DNA of 13,128 bases, from the NCBI GenBank assembly GCA_030602105.1, contig JAUWAK010000023.1:1-13128 (forward strand), in the 5' to 3' direction. Shown in pieces: positions 1 through 7,267 of this stretch. Position numbers and translations under genes: made by a program. The stretch is from Candidatus Aerophobota bacterium (GTDB lineage Bacteria > Aerophobota > Aerophobia > Aerophobales > AE-B3A). A model generated the notes under the pieces. The model did not search any database. It had not been told where the DNA came from and worked only from the letters and a program-made list of their open reading frames with translations. How positions within the stretch are numbered: position 1 is the stretch's first letter; each line of letters opens with the position of its first letter.

Positions 1-499
1 TATAAGCATAGATACTACCCATGACGGCAAATTGAAAAAGATGCTCGGGTCGACAATCCACATTAGCTCCTACATCCAGAATAACAACCTTGCCGCCATC
101 CAAGGTAGGAAAAACAGCCGCCAGACACGGACGCTTAACTCCCCCCACCTTCCCCAGCTTAAGTAAACTACTGGCCATTACCGCTCCGGTATTTCCGGCA
201 CTTACCAATCCATCCACCTTCCCCTCTTTAACCAAATCCACCGCTACAGAGATAGAAGATTTTTTCTTTGTCTTGAGCGAAGCGGCTGCCGGATCCACCA
301 TTTCAATCACTTCTGGAGCATGAATAATGGAAAAGGGGGACTCACCAGGGCATAGACTCTTGATTTTGTCCTCGATTTTCATCTCATCTCCAACCAGAGT
401 CACCTCAATTTCAGAATTTTCCTCAATAGCCTTCAGGGCTCCTTCAATAACTATTCCTACCCCCTTCTCCGCCCCCATAGCATCAACGGCTACCCTCAC
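1..499 (-). CDS. plsX: Phosphate acyltransferase PlsX, N-terminal part (runs off the window)
   Basis: PlsX converts acyl-ACP and phosphate to acyl-phosphate, the donor used by PlsY to start phospholipid synthesis; it is a peripheral, cytoplasmic-face enzyme. Only about the first 166 residues are present; the family is usually near 330-350. Seen in the translation: a VAVDAMG start, the VIEM stretch followed by a basic KTKKKSS segment, the family hallmark VSAGNTGA, and LDVGANVDC. The start is GTG at 499, whose last two bases lie in the TGA stop of rpmF (GTGA overlap), so the two genes are translationally coupled. The rpmF-plsX pairing is very common in bacteria and supports the call. Oddity: after DAMG this protein reads AEKGVG where the family normally has GGDxxP. 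Identification is certain; the downstream end is outside the window. Confidence 0.97.
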   Translation of the reverse strand, partial: MRVAVDAMGAEKGVGIVIEGALKAIEENSEIEVTLVGDEMKIEDKIKSLCPGESPFSIIHAPEVIEMVDPAAASLKTKKKSSISVAVDLVKEGKVDGLVSAGNTGAVMASSLLKLGKVGGVKRPCLAAVFPTLDGGKVVILDVGANVDCRPEHLFQFAVMGSIYAY

Positions 500-681
500 T
501 TCTTGGCTACCTCCTTCACCACCTGCTTCCCCTTGTAATAGCCACATTCTGGACAGACAAAATGAGGAAGCTTGGGAGCTTTGCACTGAGGACAATGGCT
601 GAGAGAAGGAGGTGACAATTTCTGGCGAGCCTGTCGGTGCCCTCTCTTAGATCGACTCGTTTTCTTCTTAGGGACTCCCAT
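496..681 (-). CDS. rpmF: 50S ribosomal protein L32
   Basis: This is a 61-residue component of the large ribosomal subunit. It starts with the typical MGVPKKKTSRSKR basic segment and carries a zinc-ribbon-type Cys set: C30, C33, C43 and C46 (CPQC and CPEC). This is the zinc-binding form of L32 rather than the Cys-less paralogue found in some genomes under zinc starvation. The ATG at 681 lies inside the 3' end of the upstream acyl-CoA synthetase gene (14-bp overlap), with an AAAGGAG Shine-Dalgarno sequence a few bases upstream. Its TGA overlaps the GTG of plsX. The DUF177/YceD gene that often precedes rpmF is absent here; an acetate-CoA ligase occupies that position. Length and motifs make the call secure. 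Confidence 0.98.
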   Translation of the reverse strand: MGVPKKKTSRSKRGHRQARQKLSPPSLSHCPQCKAPKLPHFVCPECGYYKGKQVVKEVAKK

Positions 682-2785
682 AGCTGCTCCTTTCTGCTTG
701 TTGAAATCTTAGTCGGGCATCAATGGCCACTCCACCCTCTTTCCAAACCACCAAAGGATTGGCTTCCACTTCCTTAATCTGGGGGAAGTGGGTTGTGAGA
801 TGCGAAAGCCTGAGCAAGAGCTCTTCAACAAGAGCTATGTCAGATGCGGCCTCTCCCCTCGCTCCTCGGAGAAGCTTGGAGATATATTTAGTTTCGTCTA
901 TCATCTCCTTTGCCTCTTCAGATGTCAAGGGAGCCACTCTGACAGAGGTATCTTTGTATACCTCTACGTACTTTCCTCCAAGACCAAATCGAACCATATG
1001 CCCGAAGACGTCATCATGGGAAATTCCTATAAGCACTTCTTTTCCGTCCCCTACCATAGGCTGGATCAAAATTCCCCGTATACTATCCTTACCCACTATC
1101 TTTCCCACCCTCTGGAGCATATCTCGAAAACAGCTGGTTATCTCTTCTTTGTTTATGCCTACTTTGACGCCTCCCACCTCAGATTTGTGAAGAATTTGAG
1201 GCGATTCTACCTTCATCACTAAAGGAGCCTCCAAGAGCTCCCCTATCCTGACAGCATCCTCCTCGTCTCTGGCCAGATAACTCTTGACTACAGGAATTCC
1301 ACAGGCTTCGATGACTTTCAAAGCATCGAAGCCTCCAATTTCCAGGTATCCCCTCTCCTTTGAGGTATCCAGAATTTTCTGAACCGCACCATCGTCCACG
1401 CCAAATTCTTTCACTACTCCAGGGGGCCTCTTCTTCCACTCACCATACCTGTACATACCTTCCAGAGCAGTCACTGCATACTCTGGATCCTCATAATTGG
1501 GGATGCCGGAGCTTTGCAGGAGATCAACGGCATCCTTCACTTTGTCATACCCCATAAAACAGGCCAAAATAGGCTTGGCTGTTCCAGCCTCTCGGGCAAG
1601 TACCTCGGCAACCGTAAGAGGATCGGTAGCCGCCTGGGGAGCGAGAAGTACCAAAAGTCCGTTCACCCCTTGATCAGCCAGAATTTCTCTAGTCGCTAAT
1701 TGGTATCGATCAGCTGTGGCATCTCCTAGAATATCTACCGGATTGCTCAAAGAAACATGAGCGGGCAGCTTTTCCTGGAGCTTCTTTTTCGTCTCATCAC
1801 CCAGCGATGCCACCTTGAGGGAAGATTCTTCACAGGCATCGGTGGCTAGAATGCCGGATCCTCCAGCATTAGTTAATAAAGCGACTCTATTCCCCTGCAT
1901 AAGAGGTTGACAGGAAAAAGCTTTGATCATGCCCAGAGCTTCTCCAAAACTGCGGGCTCTCAGCACCCCACTCTGCCTGAACGCTACCTCGTACGCCTCA
2001 TCCTGTCCTGCCAGAGATCCTGTATGGGAAGAAGCTGCCTTTTTTCCTTTTTCGCCTCGACCGGATTTTATTATTATGAGGGGCTTAGCCTGAGCTGTGA
2101 CTTTGGCTATCTGCATAAAATCTCTTCCTCGACCTACACTCTCCAGATATCCAAGAATGACCCTGGTTTCATCATCATCCTTTAGCATTTCCAGAACATC
2201 AACTTCATCGATGTCCATTTTGTTCCCCAAACTGATAAATTTGGAAATACCCACTCCCTCTTTTCTCAAGCGATCCAGGATAGCTGTGCCCAGAGCTCCC
2301 GACTGGGAGAAGAAAGCTATGTTACCCCTGGAGGGTGCTGAAGGAGCAAAGGAAGCATTGAGATTCCAGTGGGCATTAATTATCCCCAGGCAGTTAGGTC
2401 CGATAATACTTATTCCCCATTTTCTTGCCACCTTAAGAATCTTATCCTCCAGGTGAGCGCCCTCCTCTCCCACTTCTTTAAAGCCGGCACTGATTATAAC
2501 TACCGAGCGGGCACCTTTGCTGCCGCAATCTTCTATTATGGGAAGAACAAAATCCCGGGGAATGACCACTACCACCAGATCAATCTTTCCCGGAACCTCG
2601 GTCAATCTAGCATAGGCTTTCCTTCCCAAAAGAGTCTTGCCTGCCAACTTAGGATTAATGGGGTAGATTTCTCCCTCAAAATGTGCTTCGACAAGTTTCT
2701 CAACTACCAGGTAACCCAATTTCTTCTCATTTCTAGAAGCACCTACTACAGCTACCGATCGTGGCTCAAAAAAATGCTCCCACAC
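668..2785 (-). CDS. ADP-forming acetate-CoA ligase (acyl-CoA synthetase, fused alpha-beta type)
   Basis: This cytoplasmic enzyme interconverts acetyl-CoA (or another acyl-CoA), ADP and phosphate with acid, ATP and CoA; in anaerobes it makes ATP by substrate-level phosphorylation. The 705 residues follow the fused alpha-beta order. A CoA-binding Rossmann domain (about 5-125, with VAVVGAS and IGPNCLG) is followed by a succinyl-CoA ligase-like domain (about 150-290). That domain carries the SHTGSLAG motif, whose H254 is the expected phospho-histidine. A second ligase domain spans about 300-440. An ATP-grasp domain (about 480-695) contains ILHKSEVGGV, with H533 as the second phosphoryl-relay histidine, and EVEANPL. 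No GNAT domain is present, so it is not the related Pat-type protein acetyltransferase. The start is GTG at 2785, seven bases after an AGGAGG sequence. coaD ends 50 bp upstream and rpmF overlaps its 3' end. Acetate as substrate is inferred; other short or aryl acids are possible. Confidence 0.94.
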   Translation of the reverse strand: MWEHFFEPRSVAVVGASRNEKKLGYLVVEKLVEAHFEGEIYPINPKLAGKTLLGRKAYARLTEVPGKIDLVVVVIPRDFVLPIIEDCGSKGARSVVIISAGFKEVGEEGAHLEDKILKVARKWGISIIGPNCLGIINAHWNLNASFAPSAPSRGNIAFFSQSGALGTAILDRLRKEGVGISKFISLGNKMDIDEVDVLEMLKDDDETRVILGYLESVGRGRDFMQIAKVTAQAKPLIIIKSGRGEKGKKAASSHTGSLAGQDEAYEVAFRQSGVLRARSFGEALGMIKAFSCQPLMQGNRVALLTNAGGSGILATDACEESSLKVASLGDETKKKLQEKLPAHVSLSNPVDILGDATADRYQLATREILADQGVNGLLVLLAPQAATDPLTVAEVLAREAGTAKPILACFMGYDKVKDAVDLLQSSGIPNYEDPEYAVTALEGMYRYGEWKKRPPGVVKEFGVDDGAVQKILDTSKERGYLEIGGFDALKVIEACGIPVVKSYLARDEEDAVRIGELLEAPLVMKVESPQILHKSEVGGVKVGINKEEITSCFRDMLQRVGKIVGKDSIRGILIQPMVGDGKEVLIGISHDDVFGHMVRFGLGGKYVEVYKDTSVRVAPLTSEEAKEMIDETKYISKLLRGARGEAASDIALVEELLLRLSHLTTHFPQIKEVEANPLVVWKEGGVAIDARLRFQQAERSSYGSP

Positions 2786-2835
2786 CTAACTGCCTCCTGC
2801 AGCTCTACTTCCTGATATTCAGGCTCTGCTTTCGA

Positions 2836-3318
2836 CTACCCCTTCATTTTCTTGAGGAGCTTTTCCCTTACCGACTCAGGGATTAAACCAGAGGTCGAGC
2901 CCCTCAACCTGACAATCTCCTTAATTATGCTGGAAGAAAGATAAGAATAATCCTGATTAGTTATAAGATAGATTGTCTCGATATGGGGATTTAGCCTCCT
3001 ATTCATCAGGTTCATCTGAAATTCATATTCAAAGTCAGAAAGGGCCCTCAGACCCCTTATGATAAAGCCGGCGCCTTTCTCTTGAGCGTAGTCTACTAGA
3101 AGACCTTCGAATCGCTCTACCTGTACACGGGAAAGATCTCCAATAAATTCCTTCACCATCCCGACCCTCTCGTCCCCCGTAAATAGCATGTCCCTCGAGG
3201 GATTATCGTTGACGGCAACAATGATTAGATCAAACAATTCCTGGCTTCTTCTGATGATATCCAGATGTCCGTAGGTAACAGGGTCGAAGCTTCCCGGATA
3301 AACAGCTATCCTAGGCAT
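2836..3318 (-). CDS. coaD: Pantetheine-phosphate adenylyltransferase (CoA biosynthesis)
   Basis: CoaD transfers AMP from ATP to 4'-phosphopantetheine, giving dephospho-CoA and pyrophosphate, the penultimate step of CoA synthesis in the cytoplasm. The 160-residue length is normal. Motifs seen: YPGSFDPVTYGH near the N-terminus (the TxGH-type nucleotidyl transfer signature, H18), RGLR with R88 and R91, a DFEYEFQM stretch, and YSYLSSSIIKE, the C-terminal ATP-binding signature. The residue aligned with the conserved Lys42 of the E. coli enzyme is Arg here (NPSRDMLF). The ATG at 3318 lies 13 bp inside the upstream NUDIX gene and follows a GGGAG Shine-Dalgarno sequence by six bases. The next gene downstream is a CoA-consuming ligase, a functionally sensible neighbour. 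Call is secure. Confidence 0.98.
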   Translation of the reverse strand: MPRIAVYPGSFDPVTYGHLDIIRRSQELFDLIIVAVNDNPSRDMLFTGDERVGMVKEFIGDLSRVQVERFEGLLVDYAQEKGAGFIIRGLRALSDFEYEFQMNLMNRRLNPHIETIYLITNQDYSYLSSSIIKEIVRLRGSTSGLIPESVREKLLKKMKG

Positions 3319-4223
3319 TGCGAGCTCCCAATATCTTTCCTAGAAACTGGCCTCTTGGCCCCAAAATAATCCTCCAGAATTTCTCTATGGTCAAAAGCAA
3401 CTCTCTTTGGGAGCCTACCTTCTCTAATGACACTTGTCTTCTTAGCGTCGTCCTTTGGCTCCAACTTTCCCATTCCCTCAGCGATAAAAACCGTGGAAAT
3501 GGTGTGAAACCGTGGATCCCTGGCTGGGTCCGAATAGGAGCGAAACTGTCTCAAATTCTGAACTTCCAGATTTGTCTCCTCTCGTACTTCCCTTTTCACC
3601 GCCTTCTCCAGGGATTCTCCATAGTCCACAAATCCTCCCGGCAGAGCCCACCCGTAAGGGGGGTTCTTTCTCTGGATGAGGACAATTCCCCCGTCCTTCT
3701 CGATTATGGCATCCACGGTAGGGATGGGAGTGCGAAAGGTGTGATGAAAATCAAGCAAGAGCTTTTGATGAGAGGTAAAAGCCAAAGATGGCAATCGAGA
3801 GGTGCGGAAAAACCTTATCTCCTCTACTTCATTTCCCGGTGAGAAATTCCGGGAAAGAGACGCTACTTTGTACCCAATAACCACTGCACTGCCGTAGAGC
3901 CTGGTTTTCCCCTGGTACACCCCAATTAGACCTTCCACCCTGCCCTTAATCCCTATTTCCTCTCTTATCTCTCTCAATATAGCCTGGGAGGCAGATTCGT
4001 CTTTTTCTACAAACCCTCCGGGCAAAGCCCACTTCCCTCTGCCAGGCTCAAGCCGCCTCTTGATAAGAAGAATGGACTCTTTCCCATTCTTGCTAATAAC
4101 TGCTGCCACTACCGGAAGAGGATTTTGATAATGTATTCTGCCGCATCCAGGACATACGAACCGCAAGGATCCCTCTATTTCTTTTTTCTGGAGCACATGC
4201 CCACACTCAGTACAATACTGCAT
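3306..4223 (-). CDS. Zinc-ribbon tandem-NUDIX hydrolase
   Basis: This 305-residue protein carries two NUDIX domains behind a zinc ribbon; NUDIX enzymes cleave nucleoside diphosphates linked to another group. The ribbon uses C4, C7, C24 and C27 (CTEC and CPGC) and leads into HYQNPLPVVAAVI, as in NADH-pyrophosphatase-like (NudC-like) proteins. The first NUDIX box spans about 70-92 and fits GX5EX7REUXEEXGU exactly (REIREEIGI). The second spans about 197-219 and reads REVREETNL, with Asn at the usual Gly. It is followed by DPRFHTISTVF, which resembles the DPRGHT segment of ADP-ribose pyrophosphatases. Both boxes keep the metal-binding glutamates, so both may be active. The substrate cannot be read from sequence; NADH, ADP-ribose or a sanitising role are candidates. 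The start ATG follows AAGGGATGAG. coaD begins inside its 3' end, suggesting cotranscription. Confidence 0.93.
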   Translation of the reverse strand: MQYCTECGHVLQKKEIEGSLRFVCPGCGRIHYQNPLPVVAAVISKNGKESILLIKRRLEPGRGKWALPGGFVEKDESASQAILREIREEIGIKGRVEGLIGVYQGKTRLYGSAVVIGYKVASLSRNFSPGNEVEEIRFFRTSRLPSLAFTSHQKLLLDFHHTFRTPIPTVDAIIEKDGGIVLIQRKNPPYGWALPGGFVDYGESLEKAVKREVREETNLEVQNLRQFRSYSDPARDPRFHTISTVFIAEGMGKLEPKDDAKKTSVIREGRLPKRVAFDHREILEDYFGAKRPVSRKDIGSSQCLG

Positions 4224-4233
4224 TACTCATCCC

Positions 4234-4380
4234 TTAACTTGTCTGGAGTCTTTCTCCCGCTTCCTGGTAACAGTGCCGACATTTACCACCACCGCAGGAG
4301 CAGCAAAAATTTGAGGATGCAGAAAGCCATAAGTGGCTATTGACCTCATAGTAAGAGCAATACCGTGCTGGAAAAGGAGC
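4234..4380 (-). other. Open cysteine-rich frame continuing past the TGA of the B12 radical SAM gene
   Basis: This covers nearly all of the only sizeable gap in an otherwise overlapping gene run. The frame of the upstream radical SAM gene stays open for 48 codons after its TGA (4381-4383) and ends in TAA at 4234-4236, exactly at the AAGGG ribosome binding site of the NUDIX gene. The translation has CCSCGGGKCRHC in its second half. No ATG, GTG or TTG occurs in this frame, so it could not be made alone from a usual start. A small stem (AGCA/UGCU) with loop CGGUAU begins 12 bases after the TGA, roughly where a bacterial SECIS hairpin would lie, though the stem is only four pairs. Readthrough, a relic tail, a sequencing error or chance are all possible. 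No promoter or strong terminator is evident here. Confidence 0.25.
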
Positions 4381-5718
4381 TCAAGAAGCCTCTACACCCT
4401 TAGGTCCTCTAACGGTCCTGCGGTAACCCAGGTTGAAAGTGAGGATAGGCGCGAGGTATTTCCACCTTCTTCCCCTCAATAGGCCGGTTAGTCTCTTGAA
4501 AATAGAAGAGAGGGTATAGATCCTCGGATAGGCCCAATCAAGTCCTTTTTTTAGCTCCTCAGGGGTCATTAATTTTGGCTGAAAGACTGCATGGGCCAGA
4601 TCATAATTTGACCAGTCTCTGTCTATAATTCTACCTTCTTCTTCCAGTTTCTCATGCAATTTTGTCCCTGGCAGGGGAGTTAGAATACTGAATTGAATAG
4701 CCTCTAATTTCACCTTCTCTATGAATTTAACCGTTTTTCGAAAGACAGTTTTGTCATCATGATCAAAACCAAAAATAAAAGCTCCTTCAATTGTTATCCC
4801 GAATTGGTGAATCTTCTTAATAGCTTTCTCGTAGAACCTTATCTTGTTCTGAGACTTATGAGCTTCCCCTAAAGAAGCTTCAGAAATTGATTCAAAACCA
4901 ATAAAGAGTCCCCTACATCCACTAGCTGCTGCTAATTCCAGGACATCTTCATGACGCGCTATGTTTATGGAACTTTGCCCTATCCACAAAAGATTATAGG
5001 GTATCAAAGCCCTGAATAGCTCCCTGGCATAGGCAATGTTTCCCACAATATTATCATCAAGAAATCCTAAAAAGCGTGTTCCGAGGGGTTTACCTACCAT
5101 ACCTTTGATTTCCTCCATCACTTTCTTTATGGGACGAAAACGATATTTTTCTCCAAAGAATTTGCTGACCGAACAAAAGTTACAGTTAAAAGGACAGCCC
5201 CTGCTGAGTTGCAGGAAGCGGGTGAGAAGATAACCTTTCTTTGCAACAAGGCTTCTTTTGGGAATAGGTATTTCCGAAGGATCGGGTCTGTGAGAATTCT
5301 CATAGAACCTGGCCAGTGATTCCTTTCCCCCTTCCCCCAAATCTTGGAGCAGCTTTTGCCAGCTTGCCTCCGCTTCTCCTATTACCACTGCATCCGCATG
5401 CTGCGCTGCTTCTTGTGGTAAGGCCGTAGCATGTATTCCTCCCAAGACCACAGGGATTCCCTTCTCTCTGAATCTATCCGCTATCTCGTAAGCACGGGGA
5501 CTGGTGGCCGTCATAGTGGTTATCCCCACCAAGTCAACATCTTTGTTAAAATCTATCGGTTCTATATGTTCGTCAATTATCTCTATTTCTACATCCTTGG
5601 GAGTTAAGGCAGCTATGATAAGAAGATTATGGGGAGGAGTCTTAAATAACCTGTGTCTCCTGTGTCTTTTTGTACCTACTTCCCTTTTCCAGGTTGGTGA
5701 AATCAACAGTATTTTCAT
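4381..5718 (-). CDS. B12-binding-domain radical SAM protein (DUF4070-like C-terminus)
   Basis: This is a 445-residue predicted cobalamin-dependent radical SAM enzyme. Family members often methylate or rearrange unreactive carbons, but the substrate here is unknown. Residues 1-125 form a cobalamin-binding-like Rossmann domain (MKILLISP, VDLVGITTMT, GIPVVLGGIHAT, VVIGEAE); the DxHxxG base-off motif is absent, as is usual in this class. The radical SAM domain follows, with the CX3CX2C cluster at C175, C179 and C182 (RGCPFNCNFC), then FLDDN, GFES, GAFIFGFD and LTPLPGT. The C-terminal part (WSNYDLAHAVF to NLGYRR) resembles the DUF4070 type. That type includes the hopanoid methylase HpnP, but no hopanoid gene is nearby, so that role is not assigned. 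The ATG overlaps the preceding gene's TGA (ATGA), so the two radical SAM genes are almost certainly cotranslated. Its own TGA is followed by an open in-frame tail. Confidence 0.93.
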   Translation of the reverse strand: MKILLISPTWKREVGTKRHRRHRLFKTPPHNLLIIAALTPKDVEIEIIDEHIEPIDFNKDVDLVGITTMTATSPRAYEIADRFREKGIPVVLGGIHATALPQEAAQHADAVVIGEAEASWQKLLQDLGEGGKESLARFYENSHRPDPSEIPIPKRSLVAKKGYLLTRFLQLSRGCPFNCNFCSVSKFFGEKYRFRPIKKVMEEIKGMVGKPLGTRFLGFLDDNIVGNIAYARELFRALIPYNLLWIGQSSINIARHEDVLELAAASGCRGLFIGFESISEASLGEAHKSQNKIRFYEKAIKKIHQFGITIEGAFIFGFDHDDKTVFRKTVKFIEKVKLEAIQFSILTPLPGTKLHEKLEEEGRIIDRDWSNYDLAHAVFQPKLMTPEELKKGLDWAYPRIYTLSSIFKRLTGLLRGRRWKYLAPILTFNLGYRRTVRGPKGVEAS

Positions 5719-7217
5719 ATTCTCTCGACTCTCCTGGTTTGAATTTCCAGCTCTTGTCTGTTTTTCCTTCGATAATTCTCTATTACTTTGCTTAGCTTCA
5801 CTCCGGGAGAGTCGTATTCTCCGGCAACCATCTTTTCAAACTCTGGCCTGGTTGTTGCCTCAAGTCGTTTTGCATACTCATCGAGAAAGCTAGCAATATT
5901 ACCTTTGATTATGGTTTCCGCTCCTTTATGAGTAGGATAAGCGTTATATTCCTTAACCGCATCCCTCAAAATCTCGGGCTTATCAATGATAGCACAGGGA
6001 GTTAGCCAGTTATGGTTTTTCTCTAGCTGCTTTTTTCTTATGGAAAGGAAGAAAGGAGAAATAATAGCTTCCCTCAAACCCTTGCCTTTCTTCCAGAGCT
6101 CCATGATGTTGTCCACAGCAAAGTGAATAAAAACGCAGGGTTCCACATCTCCAGAGGAATTAATATGAAAGTATTTTCTTCCTCCAGCGATACACCCTCC
6201 CGTCCAGGGTCCATCATTCCAGAAGTCTCCTATGAAAATGGGTCTGTTCGAGCGCCATTCCCACACCTTCTCTCGAAGCTTGCTTCTCTGTTCAATAGTC
6301 GGCATGAGCTCAACGGCGGGCTTTTTCCCTATAGGAATATAGATGAAATACCAGCCAAAGGAAACATGCTTGGCGATAAGATCGTCTATGAATTCGTCGC
6401 TGCTAACAATACTTGCATTCTCCCTGGTTACTGTGACTGAGAACCCCTGCAAGACCCCTACCTCGTGCAGGCGCCGTCTTGCCTCCGTTATCTTTTCCCA
6501 GACCTGGCTTCCTCTTCTCTCATCCGTCTCTTTCTTAAAGCCTTCCATGCTGATGGCCGGAGCAGCATTACCTATTTTTGCCAGCCTCTCAATTGTCTTA
6601 TCATCCAGCAATGTCCCATTGGTGTAAATTTGGAAGAACATATCGTCATGTTCTTCTAACAGATCCAGAAGATCCTTTCCTGTCTTCCTATCCTTATAGT
6701 GGAACGGCTCTCCCCCCGAGATGATTATGAACTGAATCCCGAGCTGTTTTGCTTCCCTTAGGATTCTATCAAAGGTGGGATAGGAAAGACCCTGTCCCTT
6801 CTCGTACTCATGAGCATAGCAGCCATAGCAATTGAGATTACACGCATTGGTGGGAGAGATAACAAAAAACCAGGGAGCTTTAAAGCCTTCCTCTTCTAAC
6901 TTTTCTCTTGTTTTTGCCTCCATAACCCAGTCACAGAAGAAATTTTCGGCTAATTTTTCTCTGCTCACCTTGGAAATTCTGTCTTGAAGAAGCAAGCGAG
7001 AAAGCTCTGCCCAGGGATGTTTTCTCTGAAAAGCTTTCCTTACGTTTTCCATAGCAGGCCTGTTAGGGCCGGCAAACCTATGCAGCCCCTTCAATATGAC
7101 ATCGAACTCATTGTAAAACTGTTCCTCATTTTGCGTCTTGGCTAGCCTGGCTAGATAATGGTTAATCTGATGCTGCAGAAGTCTCTTTTTTAATCCAACT
7201 CCTAGCCCCCCAACCAT
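5715..7217 (-). CDS. Radical SAM protein with Twitch/SPASM-like auxiliary cluster motif
   Basis: This is a predicted cytoplasmic radical SAM enzyme of 500 residues. The N-terminal 115 or so residues are helical and unassigned. The core carries the 4Fe-4S motif CX3CX2C at C126, C130 and C133 (CNLNCYGC), an IISGGEP SAM-binding segment at about 166-171, and YTNGTLL. Downstream, C342, G356 and C361 fit CX9-15GX4C, the first half of a SPASM/Twitch auxiliary cluster, and C408 could add a ligand. The SPASM-type tail suggests a peptide, protein or small-molecule modification, but the substrate is unknown. I chose ATG at 7217 because AGGAGG lies six bases upstream. A TTG at 7271 overlapping the TetR stop would add 18 residues but has no properly spaced ribosome binding site. 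Its TGA overlaps the start of the B12 radical SAM gene. It is too long and lacks the features expected for HpnH. Confidence 0.93.
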   Translation of the reverse strand: MVGGLGVGLKKRLLQHQINHYLARLAKTQNEEQFYNEFDVILKGLHRFAGPNRPAMENVRKAFQRKHPWAELSRLLLQDRISKVSREKLAENFFCDWVMEAKTREKLEEEGFKAPWFFVISPTNACNLNCYGCYAHEYEKGQGLSYPTFDRILREAKQLGIQFIIISGGEPFHYKDRKTGKDLLDLLEEHDDMFFQIYTNGTLLDDKTIERLAKIGNAAPAISMEGFKKETDERRGSQVWEKITEARRRLHEVGVLQGFSVTVTRENASIVSSDEFIDDLIAKHVSFGWYFIYIPIGKKPAVELMPTIEQRSKLREKVWEWRSNRPIFIGDFWNDGPWTGGCIAGGRKYFHINSSGDVEPCVFIHFAVDNIMELWKKGKGLREAIISPFFLSIRKKQLEKNHNWLTPCAIIDKPEILRDAVKEYNAYPTHKGAETIIKGNIASFLDEYAKRLEATTRPEFEKMVAGEYDSPGVKLSKVIENYRRKNRQELEIQTRRVERI

Positions 7218-7223
7218 CTTCTT

Positions 7224-7229
7224 CCTCCT
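7224..7229 (-). promoter_or_regulatory. Ribosome binding site deciding the radical SAM start
   Basis: A perfect AGGAGG sits six bases before the ATG at 7217, within the 50-bp spacer after the TetR stop. It argues for this ATG over the upstream in-frame TTG at 7271. Confidence 0.8.
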
Positions 7230-7267
7230 TATAGGCAGATTGATTTTAACAAAGCGAGATAGATGAG

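Noticed and set aside
3318..3842. Long plus-strand open frame opposite the NUDIX gene
   Set aside because: It is antisense to a gene with clear catalytic motifs, and its translation has no domain-like pattern. The same holds for the other plus-strand frames opposite the ligase, pump and adaptor genes.
4325..4342. Terminator hairpin AGCCA-CTTA-TGGCT followed by TTTCTG
   Set aside because: The five-pair stem is weak and the T run is broken. It also lies within the open cysteine-rich frame.
4227..4349. A separate 40-codon minus-strand frame (starting MRSIATYGF) in the gap before the NUDIX gene
   Set aside because: It has an ATG and ends three bases before the next start, but no ribosome binding site and no recognisable motif. 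It also competes with the cysteine-rich frame in the same bases.
4381..4383. TGA reassigned as a sense codon throughout this genome
   Set aside because: The TetR, first radical SAM, adaptor and rpmF genes all end naturally at TGA beside or overlapping the next gene's start, so TGA works as a stop here.
4381..7217. Hopanoid-modifying pair (HpnP/HpnH-like) with an HpnN-like transporter
   Set aside because: The domain types are only broadly similar. The first radical SAM protein has a SPASM-like tail, the pump is AcrB-like, and no hopanoid synthesis gene is visible.
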